From Combretum micranthum (taxonomy: Eukaryota; Streptophyta; Magnoliopsida; Myrtales; Combretaceae): 64,000 nucleotides of DNA. The stretch spans positions 1 through 64,000 of the forward strand of contig JAMXBD010002731.1 in assembly GCA_024138025.1 (NCBI GenBank). Reading direction: 5' to 3'. Shown piece by piece: positions 35,736 to 47,187 of the stretch (position 1 is its first letter; the number at the start of each line of letters is the position of its first letter). The notes beneath the pieces are model-generated. The model was not told the DNA's origin. It searched no databases and saw nothing but the letters and a program-made list of their open reading frames with translations. The position numbers and the translations under genes were made by a program.

Positions 35736-36009
35736 TGTAGAAAGTAAAAGGCAACTAGGCTTGTTACTTGTACATGTGGAAGTGGAAGTGGAAGTGGAAG
35801 CAGAAGCGGAAGTTACAAGGTAGGTTTTTAATCCGATTTTAAGCTCACTTAACCAACCATTATCACTTTTTATCAATTATGCTCAATTCATACAATTATA
35901 ATAGTAATAATAAAAAGATAAGGAATAAGAAGATTACAACGCAATATAACATGGAGTTTGACCTGCCTATTAGTCTCCATGGTCCACAATTGCTTCACTT
36001 AAGGAAGAC

Positions 36010-36195
36010 TTCACCCATTTCATTCAAATAATAATTACCTCATAAAGAGGACTTCACAATTGCCTCACAATGAAGACTTCAAAAATGCCTCATCAAGAGG
36101 ACTTCACCCATGCCTCACAATAGAGCACTTCACATTTGCTTTAACATATGAGGACTTCACCTATACCTCAAATAAGAGAGGACTTCAAAAAATGC
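36010..36195. repeat. about 30 bp tandem repeat array in the outer LTR (right copy)
   Basis: About six units of AGAGGACTTCAC..TGCCTCA spaced about 30 bp, matching the array at 34521-34700. The 67-codon ORF at 36060-36263 is a by-product of this array. Confidence 0.7.
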
Positions 36196-36283
36196 TCAAA
36201 AAATATTCATTTAACAAATCTTGCTATGGCAATATTCATTTAACAAATATAAACACAAAATGAGAGTATATTCACATAATCTT

Positions 36284-36901
36284 TGTTGGGATATAGATCC
36301 AACTCATATGGGTCTATATCCAAGGACATCATAAATATACATTAGATATATTTAAAAGAAGACTTGAAGATAAGGAGTATTTATAAAGGTCAAAGCTGGT
36401 CAATATAGAAATTAATGGCAGAATAATGAGAATTTAATACAACTTTGAAACTACCGGTTTTTTTTTTTTAATGCCATCTTTGAATGCCAATTTATGAGGC
36501 CTTTGAATTTCCTTTTGTAATACCCCTTATAATAGTCTTATAATTATAAATTGATAGTGAGAGACAATAAAAAAACATAAAAACAAGAGAATACATGGAG
36601 AGACACATGGGGGGGCTATCTTGGATCCTAGAAAGAGATTCTAGAGAGAGAAACGTCGAATTATGTTGTTGTATTCTGGATGCACTAGCGTTGTCTAGTA
36701 TTAATTAGTTGTAATTTCCATTATTAATTATAGTGGAAGGTTTTGTGTGTGGCGATCCCATGGTTTTTCCCTAGTTTGGGTTTTTCACGTTAAATCCTGG
36801 TGTTATTTATATTTTTGCCTTCTGATTTTATACTTGTTGTTTGTTTGTGATTTTTTTTTCATGCTTCCACAAAGAAAAAGATTGAATCTTTTTCCCCAAC
36901 A
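36284..36901 (+). repeat. 5' LTR of copia element
   Basis: Starts TGTTGGGATATAG and ends TTTCCCCAACA. A possible TATA box ATTATAAATTG lies at 36543-36553. Confidence 0.9.
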
Positions 36902-36903
36902 AG

Positions 36904-36921
36904 TGGTATCAAAGCTCCAGG
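36904..36921 (+). promoter_or_regulatory. copia primer binding site (tRNA-iMet type)
   Basis: TGGTATCAAAGCTCCAGG begins two bases after the LTR and matches the TGGTATCAGAGC complement of initiator tRNA-Met with one early mismatch. Confidence 0.9.
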
Positions 36922-36977
36922 TCAATAAAAAAATACAAAGGTAAGATTTTTAGGGTTTCTTCTTCTTTTATCTGATA

Positions 36978-39900
36978 AGTGCAAGCCGTGACTAAATCCT
37001 CAAGGTCAATGATCAAATTGATGGCGTCAAATTATTTGATATGGAAAGTGATGATGGAGGATCTGTTATATTGCAAAGATCTCTATTTGCCAGTGGGTGG
37101 CGATACAGCAAAGCCTGAGGACAAGTCTTATCAAGATTGGTTGATCATGCATAGAAAGACTGTTGGATATATTCGACAGTAGGTTGATCAAAGCATCTTC
37201 CATCACGTTGCTTAGGAGACCAAGGCAGATGTCCTTTGGAGGAAATCAATGTTTGAAAGGCAAATTGCCTTGAGCAAAACTTCTTTGATTAGGAGGGTTG
37301 TAAATTTGAAATACAAGGATAGCTCCAATATGTTTGAGCATTTAAGTGAATTTCAAGGGCTTGTAAATCAAATAACTTCGATGAAACTTGTTATTGATGA
37401 TGAAATACAGGCACTCCTGTTGCTGAGTTCGCTGCCAGAGAGCTGGGAGACACTGGTTGTGTCAGTTAGCAATTCGACTCTAGATGGAACGTTGACGTTA
37501 GAGATGGTAAAGGACAATTTGATGAATAAGGATGCCAAGAGGAAAGATTTAGGGATAAATCTCGATTTTAGGGCACTTGTAGCTAATAGATCTAACAAAA
37601 TAGGTAGAAGCAGAAATAGAGGCTCATATGCTAAATCCAATATGTTTGACAAATCCAAAGGCAGATCTAAGTCAAGAAATAGGAATGCAAAATGTTTTTA
37701 TCGCAACAAGCTGGGCCATTACAAAAGACATTATAGACTGTAGAAGGAAAAGAAGGAAAAGGGGAATGGCGAAGATAAGGATGATGAGTCTACAACTATA
37801 GCATCAGGAGATGAGGTTATTGTTACCTAGGATGAAAATTGTATTAATTTGACTGGTCATGATAGTGACTGGGTGATAGATTCTGATGCCTCGTTTCATA
37901 TGACTACACATGTGGAATTTTTCTCATCTTACACTGCAGACAATTTTGGTAATATAATGATGGGAAATAATGAGACTTCAAAAATTTTTAGCATTGGAAA
38001 TATATTATTGGAAACTAACACTAGGTGCAGGCTCTTACTTAGAGAAGTGAGACATGTACCGAATATTCGCCTGAACCTAATTTCTATAGGTAAATTAGAT
38101 GATGACGGTTATCACAGTCATTTTGGTGAGAGTAGATGGAAGCTCACCAAGGGATCTCTGATTGTTGCCAAAGGAAAGAAATCAAATACACTCTATCTAA
38201 TGATAGCTAAATTAGATAAGGGAGATATAAATTTGACAAGTGAATCCTCAATGGATTTATGGCATAAGAAGCTTGGGAATATGATTGAAAAAAGGCTTTA
38301 AATGTTTGTGAAGAAGCAGTTTCTACCAGATCCTAAAGGAATTCCCCTGAAGACCTGTACTAATTGTCTAGCTAGTAAGCAACACAAGGTTGCATTTAAG
38401 ACAAATTCTTCTTCCAGGAAAGCACATGTTTTGGACCTAATTCATACATATGTTTGTTACATGAAAGACAGGTCAATTGGTGGTGCTTTGTGATTTGTTA
38501 CTTTTATAGATGGTCACTCTAGGAAGCTTTGGACTTATGCTTTGAAGTCCAAGGATCAAGTGCTGAATGTGTTCAAGCAGTTTCATTCTAGAGTGGAAAG
38601 AGAATCTGGGAGAAAATTGATCTGTGTGAGGGCAGACAATGGAGGAGAATATAAAGAACCATTTGAAGAATATTGTAATACTCAGGGAATTAAATTAGAA
38701 AACACATTTCCAAGGACTCCACAAGAGAGTGGTGTTGTTGAGAGGATAAATTGCACTATCACTGAGAGAGTGAAGTGCATGTTATCGCATGCTAAGTTGC
38801 CCAAATCATTTTGGGGTAAAGCCCTGATGATAGCTGCAGATTTGATAAATTTATCTCCTTCATATGCTATAGATGGAGACATTCCTGAGCAGGTATGGTC
38901 AGGCAAACAAATTTCTTATGATCACTTGAAGGTTTTGGATGCAGGGCATTTGTGCACATCTCAAAAGATGAAAGAGGAAAGCTTGATGCTAACTCCAAAC
39001 AGAGTGTGTTCCTTGGATATGCACATGATCAATATGGTTACAAATTGTGGGATCCATCAGAAAAGAAGGTGATTAGGAGCAGAGATGTAGTTTTTCTAGA
39101 AGACCAAACAATAGAAGATATTGAGAAGCCTGAAAAAGAAAAATCCTCAGCTTAGATCCCTACTAATATTGATCCAGTGCCTTTGCCTGAAACTTCTATT
39201 GATGGGGGAGGTGTAGAAGATATACATGAAGAGATTCAGGAGCCTCAAGAGCAGGTTGAGTTGAGGAGATCTTCAAGGGAAAGAAGACCATCAGTAAGGT
39301 ATGATCCACAAGAATTTGTAATGCTAACAGATGGGGGAGAACCTGAGTCATACCAGAAAGCAGTATCTCATGCGAAGAAAAAGGAGTGGTTGCAAGCCAT
39401 GTAGGACAGGAAGAATATCTTATATGCTTCAGTAGTTGGGAGTTTGATGTATGCCATGGTGTGTACAAAACGGGATATTGCTCATGCAGTTGGCATCGTA
39501 AGCCGCTTTCTTTCGAATCCAGATAAAGAGCATTGGACCGCTGTTAAATGGATTCTTAAATATCTCAGAGGCACTTCCAGATTTGGTTTACAGTTTGAGG
39601 AAGGTAGTAGATCTACATTGGATGGTTTTTTAGATGTTGATATGGTAGAGGATTTAGATTCTAGGAAGTCCACGTCAGGGTACCTAATTACATATGCAAA
39701 GGGAGCGGTTTCATGGCAATCTAGATTGCAAAATTGCATTGCTCTTTCTACTACTAAGGCTGAATATGTAGCTATTACATAAGCCTACAAAGAGATTTTG
39801 TGGTTGAGAAAATTCTTTGAAGAATTGGGTTAGGAGCAGGAGTGGTTAAAGTTGTTTTGTAACAACCAGAGTGTTATTCATTTGAGCAGGAATCCAATGT

Positions 39901-40088
39901 TCCATTTTAAATCAAAACACATAGATGTTAGGTATCATTGGATTCGAGATGTTCTGGAATCAAAACAATTGAAATTGGAAAAAATTCATATTGATGACAA
40001 TCCATCAGATATGATGACCAAGGCTCTACCCAAGGATAAACTTATCTTTTGCAGACAAAAGATGGGTGTGATGGAACTACCCATATGA
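36978..40088 (+). pseudogene. copia gag-pol pseudogene
   Basis: Gag (36978-37740) reads YLIWKVMMEDLL, LSEFQGLVNQI, LLLSSLPESWE. The zinc knuckle near 37690 has lost two cysteines (C-x2-R and final Y). Protease (about 37850) has WVIDSDASFHMT, where the usual DSG is DSD. GAG-pre-integrase and integrase follow (38250-39150), with RADNGGE and VVERIN retained but the first catalytic aspartate, normally in SDVC, replaced (TYVC). A frameshift lies near 38945. After KEWLQAM-stop (about 39404) the text jumps to YASVVGSLMYAMVCT (39420), skipping the whole reverse transcriptase, about 0.9 kb in relatives. RNase H (39440-40088) keeps LDGFLDVDM, STSGYL, ALSTTKAEYVA and KHIDVRYHWIRD. The order gag-PR-IN-RT-RH and the wording are Tnt1/Tork-like. 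Confidence 0.9.
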
Positions 40089-40089
40089 G

Positions 40090-40103
40090 CTGGAGGGAGA
40101 GAT
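40090..40103 (+). promoter_or_regulatory. copia polypurine tract
   Basis: A purine-rich GGAGGGAGAGAT immediately before the 3' LTR, the start site of plus-strand DNA synthesis in such elements. Confidence 0.8.
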
Positions 40104-40710
40104 TGTTGGAATATAGATCCAACTCATATGGTTCTATATCCAATGACATCCTAAATATACATTGGATATATTTAGAAGAAGACTTGAAAATAAGGAGTAT
40201 TTATAAAAGTCAGGTCAACATAGAAATTAATGACACAATAATGAGAATTTAATATAGCTTTGAAACTGTCGATTTTTTTTAATGCCAACTTTGAATGCCA
40301 ATTTATATGGCCTTTAAATTTCCTTTTGTAATACCCTTATGATAGTCTTATAATTATAAATAGATAGTGAGAGACAATAAAAACACACAGAAATGAGAGA
40401 ATACATAGAGAGACACACGGTGGGGCTATCTCGGATCCTAAAAAGAGATTCTAGAGGGAGAAAGGTCGGATTTTGTTGTTGTATTATGGATGTACTGGCG
40501 TTGTCTAGTGTTAAATAGTTGTAATTTTCATTGTTGATTATAGTGGAAGGTTTTGTGTGTGGTGGTCCCGTAGTTTTTTCTTAATTTGGGTTTTTCACGT
40601 TAAATCCTGGTGTTATTTATATTTTTGCATTTTGATTTTATACTTGTTGTTTGTTTGTGATTTTTTTTCACGCTTTTACAAATAAAAAGATAGGATCTTT
40701 TTTCTAAACA
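40104..40710 (+). repeat. 3' LTR of copia element
   Basis: Starts TGTTGGAATATAG and ends TTTTCTAAACA; aligns with the 5' LTR throughout. Confidence 0.92.
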
Positions 40711-41255
40711 ATCTTATCCTAGTAAGCTCTATTCTCTTATATAAAAATACTAAAACACTCTATTTATAAGCTCTCAAAGTAATCTTGCCGTAACCCTCCA
40801 AAATAGTCACCAATAGTCGGATTAAAAAGTCCATAATGGCTATTTTTCGGCATAGACAGAGCATACCAGCAAGCTGGTCCAGTTGAGCCCAAAGTCGAGG
40901 GCTTGATCTACCCCTCGATTGCCTCTAGCTATTTCAAGACTGTTTTATATTTTTGCCACAACTTTCTCATCCAATCTCCAATTAAGGTGATTGAAGATGT
41001 TACGAAAAGCTTAATGAGAGCTTTATAACTTTTGTATTTTGAGCTTTGCGAGATTCCAAATGAATCAAGGCCTAAAACTTGCTTGAAGATACCTACAACA
41101 ACAAGCATAAATCAAAAACACAAATATAATAAAGCTCAAACATATAAAAACAAGTTTTTTCTTATTAAATATAATTCAACTAAATTGTAAAGCATTTGTG
41201 CAATATATTTTCTTATCAAAATAATATTGTAACCTCCACATGGTTCAATGAAATT

Positions 41256-41900
41256 CACTTGTGTGAGTCATGTCATGTTAACCCTTTGGTTCGGACATCC
41301 GGACATCCTTGTGATTTGGTCCGGACCTTAACCTTGGTCCATTGGAGATGGTCTAACTCTAAGCAATACATAAATTTATGTAATGATCCTTTAGACACAT
41401 TACATTAGCCAGACTAATTCAAGAATCAAGTGATGTTTACTTGATTCCCACATATACATTAACATTATTCCCCGACTGCGACACTTTGGTTCAAGATATC
41501 GGATTTTTCCTGTAAATCAAATGGCAGCAGTGACAAGTCACAAAATAAATGAGCAAATACCGCTTATTGATAAAGACAATTTATACATATATAAAGTTAT
41601 CTGGGCTTAACGCATTTTGGGTTTGTTAAATGGATCATGGTTCATCAAAATGTCTCTTATAGTTAATTTTTAATGCTGATATAAGGACTTGTTGATCAAT
41701 AATTCATAAGTATTTCGGTAAGCAATTTGTAATGTCGAGAAAATATCCGAGCTTTTAGTGGGACAAAGCCGAATAGATCCGAACCTTTTCCTTAGTTAAA
41801 ATAGGAGGGGTTTAAAATTGTAGTGTTACCAACCTTACACAGTGATATATAATGGTGACTAAAACTGAATATGGATATATTTGAGGTTGTTATTTTTTTT
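41256..41900. other. intergenic, no gene recognised
   Basis: Contains GGACATCCGGACATCC (41306-41321, an 8 bp unit twice) and GGTCCGGACC (41329-41338), small palindromic GC-richer words in AT-rich sequence. Nothing coding. Confidence 0.45.
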
Positions 41901-42201
41901 TGGATAATATCACGAATGGTATTTGAACTTTGATAAATTATATAATTAGGTAGTTAAATTTAAAATTAATCAATTTATTACATGAATTTTGAAAGTCAAT
42001 AATTTAGCACACGAAAAATTTTGAAATTGAATAATTTAATACCTAAAAAAACTTAATAAATGTATTCTTAGCGTGTACGGAAAGTTCTTTCAAGTACTAG
42101 ATTGATCAATTTTAAAATTTAGATATTGAATTAATCAATTTTAGTATTCAAATACCTAAATGCATATTTTGTGAAAGCAGGTACCATTATGATATTAACC
42201 T
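41901..42201. mobile_element. Mutator-like MITE, copy 3 of 4
   Basis: Left end TGGATAATATCACGAATGG and right end (other strand) AGGTTAATATCATAATGGTACC are family terminal repeats. The 9 bp flanks ATTTTTTTT and TTTCCTTTT agree at only 6 positions. Interior has the repeated AATTGATCAATTTTAAAAT arms and no ORF. Confidence 0.5.
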
Positions 42202-42295
42202 TTTCCTTTTTTCAGTGAGTTATGTGCATATATAATTTCATCTCAAATTTCTATTAATGAGTGTGTGAAATCTATTAGAAACTATAAACAACTAA

Positions 42296-42595
42296 GGGTT
42301 AATGTTATTAATGGTATCTGAGTTTTCACTAAATATGCAATTAAGTACTTGAACTTTGAATTTGATCAATTTAATACTTGAATTTTGAAATTGATTAGTT
42401 TAGTATATGATAGAACTTTTTGTGTACTCCTAACTCCTTCAAGTGATTTCAAGTATAAAATTGATCAATTTCAAAGTGTTTCAAGTACTAAATTGATCAA
42501 TTTCAAACTTCAGATACTAAATTGATCAATTTCAAAGTTTGGATACCTAATTGCACATTTAACTAAATTTTAGGCACTATTTATGACATTATCGT
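42296..42595. mobile_element. Mutator-like MITE, copy 4 of 4
   Basis: GGGTTAATGTTATTAATGG at the left and ATGACATTATCGT at the right. Flanks AACAACTAA (42287-42295) and AATAATTAA (42596-42604) agree at 7 of 9, both differences being C/T changes. The right half has three tandem AATTGATCAATTTCAAA units (42455-42540). It lies only 95 bp from copy 3. Confidence 0.6.
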
Positions 42596-42604
42596 AATAA
42601 TTAA

Positions 42605-44929
42605 TTAACAATAAATGCTTTTTTGTGTGTGTTATATTTGTATTTTTATATTGCATGGTGTTTGGCTTAAATCTTTATGGGTAAAGAACTGATAATGGAA
42701 TGGGCTAAGAAAGCCATAGATAATCAATGGGAAACTTATAAACCAACAGAGAATGAGAAGAATGGCTAGTGATTGTACGACGTATTCACTTCAATATTTA
42801 TGTTAGTAAAGTGGACAAAGGAATAAAGAAACAAGGCAGTTGTCTCATCAACTGTTCCAAACATTTTTAATATTCTGGAAGTTGTTCTAAAGAGAGCAAG
42901 CAAGTTGGCTCTATCATGTAACTTGAGGGTGGTTTGATCCAAAAATAAAATAAAATAAAACAAAAGTTTGAGAGTGACCAGTAAAGCACAAAACGACTAG
43001 TTTTCCTTCTCAAAACTTTTCAAAGATATTTTACAGGTGGGACTAAGGAGCCCATAAAAAAAAAAAAAAAAAAGTCTATCAACACATGGAATTCATGGTT
43101 ATTCCTATCATGTTTCTATTTATCCATTGAGTGATACATTGATTTTATTTTATTTTTTTAATCCGCTCGTGTTATCATATGATGGATAGTTCCTAAATAT
43201 ATATGCTTTGTAATTTTGCTTAGCATTTTCGTATCGATGGGGTTAAAAGCAAAACTCCAAATTTTGGCCGGCAGGATAGTTCAAGCTTCTGTCTCTCTCA
43301 ATAATGAAGACGGAGTGGATAGAAATGGTCCTTAGATTGACCCATTTTCGATCCTATTAGATGATTTTTACATACATAAATATCAAAAAGAGACTCAATA
43401 TGTAAATTTTATATCATTTTCATGCGATTACTGTAATCAGACACAAACAGTAGTAAGACTGAGATTCTCAGAGAGAGAAAAGAGGAATCTCCTAGAGGAA
43501 AGTCATGTGCTATTCAATCAAATATCAATATCAAGGAAATCAAACATGCAGCTGAGATAATAGTCATATTTATTCAGAATGGGTTGAATGGGTAGCAAAC
43601 AAAGTAGGAATTGTTCCAAAATAATTACGGTCATCTTGTTGTTATAAATATACACATGAAAAACGATTTCAATTATTTAAAAAAAAAAAAAAAGAAGAAG
43701 TGAAACAAAAGAGTTACTCAAAGGTCGACATTTTTCTTTATCATTTCTGTTGAATTTATGTTAAAAAGAAAATTTTTGAGGCCCTCTCCATTTAATTATG
43801 GGATTTATGCCGTCTGAAATTTATGGTGAGATCATGGTTCAATATGAATTTGAATCATTAAATAATCAATAAGACTGATCCCATTAAAAAAATTGACACA
43901 ATACTAGAGATTTTTCTAATTTATATGCACATAATCAAACAATTAAAATATTTATTATATTAACTTAGGTTTGATTTACTCTAATAGTGGAATGGTTGGA
44001 TGATCCCAATCCCCAATCCCATGGATAGGATTGTAGTAGTTCACATATCATTAGGTATCATCATTGGAAACATAGTTTGTTTGGTTTTTACATATTTAAT
44101 ATTATGATTTAGTTGTTACTATTGTAATTTTTTTATAATTTATATGTTTAAAGTTTTTTTTAATCAAAATTATACATTTGGATTCTAAAATTATTGAATA
44201 TCATCACTTTTGATTGTTAACTTTACTTTCAGGGTGTAGAATTGTTAAATATTACACTAAGTCGAATCATTTAATAAATTTATCATGTTGGCATACTCAA
44301 GAAGATGTGGGTAGCTCACTTATTAAATTTATCATGTTGGCATACCCAAAGAGATGTAGGTCACTTGGTTGCATAATTTTTCATAGTACTGAATTGGACA
44401 AAATTATTGTACTATGTTTGGTTTATAAAAAGTATTTGAGACGGGACAAAGCTTAAAATTTTTATTCCTTATATTTCATAGTATATATAAAAATATTGAA
44501 ACTAGACAAAAATAAAATCTCTTAATAAAAATTATATCTGGTACTGTCTTGTACTATGCATACCAAACGTGATAGAAGAGAATTATACTATACAGTATTT
44601 TTTATACTTTGCAATCTAATCCATTTTATTCTATCGATTTCTTACAATCAAATGCCACTGTGGTGAACACTCCTTATCTAGGTTGATATTGAGACTCGTA
44701 AAATAAAAATCATATGATGTTGAGACTATTTTTACTATTCTTTCAATTGGTAACCAAATTCTTTAAACATTATGTATCCTTATTCTAAAGTTGACGTGTA
44801 AATAAAGCAAAAAGAAAGACCTTATGAAGGTCTACGATTTAGTGGGATTGGTTTTAGACCGCTCGTGTGCAACTCAATAGAGCTCAAACTAAGTCTCCTC
44901 TTTGTAGGCTGGAGCTATCGATGACATAC
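42605..44929. other. intergenic, no gene recognised
   Basis: AT-rich. Includes long A runs at 43056-43073 and 43679-43693. A 49 bp-period two-copy repeat built on TTTATCATGTTGGCATAC lies at 44270-44365, inside the ORF at 44214-44456, which it creates. No protein family is recognisable on either strand. Confidence 0.45.
44270..44365 (+). repeat. two-copy tandem repeat, period 49 bp
   Basis: TTTATCATGTTGGCATAC followed by CAAGAAGATGTGGGT or CAAAGAGATGTAGGT occurs at about 44279 and 44328, with a few differences. Confidence 0.75.
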
Positions 44930-46125
44930 ATGATTATTAAATTCTTGATTTTACTTAAATTGAAACAACCGTGTAAAATTGATAAAATTATAGTTAATTG
45001 AGTGTTGTTTGTGCTTGTGCCATTGAATCTAATCCAAGGAGCGGCAATCTTGTCATGATGTAATGGCATGATAGTTAGGCACTGAGATGTCATGATGCAA
45101 TGACAAATACCATGATGCAATGATGGTTTTATAAGAGACTCAGTGAGTAGCTGATGGGGCAAATGGTTCGGTGTAACATCACTGAGACTCGGAATGAAGT
45201 AACATGTTTTAATTCACGTTTATGGGATCGGCTGAAATAACTGATGTTATGGATTCGGATAAGTGGTGTGTATGAAGGCTGTGAACCCTAGATGAGACTT
45301 TTTTCTTTCTCAGTTAGATATAAGAGATATAGGAATCCAGACCTATATCAAATCCCTAAGCAGTTGTTATTACTCAGGATGTTCATATTTGCATTGGCTT
45401 GTCTCGGAGTGTGAGCGCTCTAATGTTGATTTGTTTCCTTTTAATTAAAGATAATTAGCTTGCTATTTATGTATTGCATTTAGTTAAGCTTGTGTGTCAT
45501 CCCATGTGGTTTGTGTTACTATGCACTGAGTTTCGACTCATTATTGTTTTTTTGTTCTTTTTCTAGGTTTTGAATTGATGATTGATGAGGATGAATATGA
45601 TGTGGATGATGGTGTTATTGGTATTGAATGATGTTGGTGATGATGATGGTGTGGTTGATGATGATGATGCATGACTTGGGTTTCGGGTGATCCTAAAGAT
45701 ATTGAGAGGAGAAGTGTAGTGAGTTTAGGACCGTGAATTTCCTTTGTATTTGTTTTCTATTTTGTTTTAAGAGCTGGGTTTACATTTTTAAGTTGTATAT
45801 TCTTTTAAAGAGCATGGTGATGCCCAAAAGCATTTGTAATTGTTGATTTACTCATTAGAGTAGATTATAAAATAATTTTATAAAATTTTGTTTCTTAGAA
45901 AATTGGTTTGCTCTAGTAGGAGTAAAACCTTTTATTATGTCTTTGTAAAAGTTTGTATTTCTGAATCAAATCCAGTTGTTTTGGAAATCTAAATAAACGA
46001 TTTCACTAAATTAAAAATCGATTAGCAATGTTTATGATAAATATATCATTCAAGGAATCTTGAGTGTATAATACACAAAGTATTATACGTGTCAATAATA
46101 ACTTAATTAAATTTAGGGCATTACA
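44930..46125 (+). repeat. gypsy-type LTR fragment related to the 2.7 kb solo LTR
   Basis: It aligns with about 25395-26458 of the solo LTR: the GAATC-GGAGCG block, three CATGATGCAATG-like words (45053-45125), GTGAACCCTAGATGA, TTAGATAT-GAGATATAGG, GCAGTTGTTATTACTCAGGA and a terminal GGGCATTACA at 46125. Its start is not resolvable and no primer binding site follows. The GATGAT-rich stretch at 45590-45670 corresponds to the GACGA/GATGA-rich part of the solo LTR (25985-26045). Confidence 0.7.
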
Positions 46126-47187
46126 CCTAATAATCCTAAAACACATACTAGTAAATTTGATGCTCTTAGAATACGAGTCATACAAAATTAGCCTACAAAA
46201 CCCAAAGCCAATTACCTAGGAAAGCATGTAGTTATCGTCACATACTACAAATCATTTGGTACAATAAGTACTATATCAAAAGATTGTAATATCATATAGC
46301 AAACACCTAAAAAAAAATAATAATAATATGATTAACTGATGTAGACCTCCCGAAATCATATTAGAAAATTAATTATGAATTTATTCAAATAAATCAAACA
46401 CAACATGAACCCTAAAATTTGCACCAAAACTGAAACCCTAAACCATATCAGACCAGACCTAAACCTTAGAAACCTTAAATCGAATCAAATAAATCTTATA
46501 ACATGAGTTAGGTTAAATTCATAAACCAAAAACCGATTTGAGTTAATTCGGAACCCTATAAATCTTAAATGGAATCAAATAAAATTCAATAACCTTAGGA
46601 TATTGGATGAATTAGATAACGCTTGAAACCATAAAGGTAAATCATTTAGCAAAAACATGTCACCATCAAAACTATCTAAAATGCAATAGCTTAATCGATC
46701 TGGAAGCCTTTTGTTAAATGATTCATTTATCTAATCACCAACACATAAATCGAGATTATATTTAAATAATATTTAATAATAAATAATATAAAATAATTTA
46801 CTATAATATTGTATTAATTTATTGAGTTAAAATTTCATTAGTTAAATCAAACAGTTATCATACCCAGTCGTTAGCACATAACAAAATCAAATAACAATAC
46901 CTAATTAAAAATATTAAATTATTTTCTAATATCATATATTAATTTATTGAATTATAAAACTGTTAGTTAAACAAAGTTTTATACATAACTTGATTTTTAT
47001 CAATAAAATAATTGTCACTTCTAAGATAACTTTATGTCGCTTCACCTTTTCTTTCCTCTTTCTTCTCTCTTTCCTTATCTCTTTTTTTAAGAAGCAACCC
47101 ACTCGCTTAAGTTTCTACTTTATCCCTTCCCTATAAATAGCCTCACTCTCATTACTTTTCAACAATTTACATATCACATTTTTTAAC
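46126..47187. other. intergenic, LTR-promoter-like at its right end
   Basis: AT-rich, with telomere-like CCCTAAA words scattered at 46410-46450 but no array. CTATAAATAGCC at 47131 is followed by a C/T-rich leader, cut by the SINE cluster at 47188. A very similar TATA and leader, CTATAAATACCC at 48011, lies on the far side of the cluster. The two may be related promoters of one LTR family. Confidence 0.35.

Larger units (their letters stand above)
36284..40710 (+). mobile_element. Ty1/copia retrotransposon (Tnt1/Tork-like), RT deleted
   Basis: A 4427 bp element with LTRs of 618 bp (36284-36901) and 607 bp (40104-40710), both TGTTGG..ACA, a primer binding site, a polypurine tract and gag-pol remnants in copia order (gag, protease, integrase, RNase H). 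It is flanked by ATCTT (36279-36283 and 40711-40715). The reverse transcriptase is missing. The LTRs differ at about one base in ten by eye, so the insertion is not recent. Confidence 0.92.
23202..41250 (-). mobile_element. outer LTR element of the nested stack (non-autonomous, 368 bp interior)
   Basis: Two related LTRs in minus orientation (left 23202-35367, right 35736-41250, coordinates including nested insertions) enclose only 368 bp (35368-35735). The interior has a minus-strand tRNA-Met primer binding site next to the right LTR and a purine tract next to the left LTR, and no coding domain. Both outer flanks are AAATT (23197-23201 and 41251-41255), a perfect 5 bp target duplication. Without insertions it is about 2.6 kb. 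Such an element must have relied on proteins made elsewhere. Its two LTRs later received an Athila and a copia element respectively. Confidence 0.88.
35736..41250 (-). repeat. 5' LTR of the outer element (split by copia)
   Basis: Real LTR sequence is 35736-36283 plus 40716-41250, 1083 bp, interrupted by the copia element and its duplicated ATCTT. A minus-strand TATAAATA box lies at 40761-40768. The first two bases of the minus-strand start have changed from TG to CA. A hexamer array (GGAAGT)n lies at 35776-35812. Confidence 0.85.

Noticed and set aside
23202..36283. Segmental duplication of a 300 bp host sequence at 23.2 kb and 35.7 kb
   Set aside because: The two copies, once the insertions are removed, extend over 1.1 kb, end in TG..CA, flank a primer binding site and purine tract, and have AAATT duplications outside. 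They are the LTR pair of one element.
45590..45670. Acidic protein from the GATGAT-rich stretch
   Set aside because: Short, without a start in a sustained frame, and it aligns with the interior of the related solo LTR.
46400..46460. Interstitial telomeric repeat (CCCTAAA words)
   Set aside because: Only isolated words, not a tandem array.
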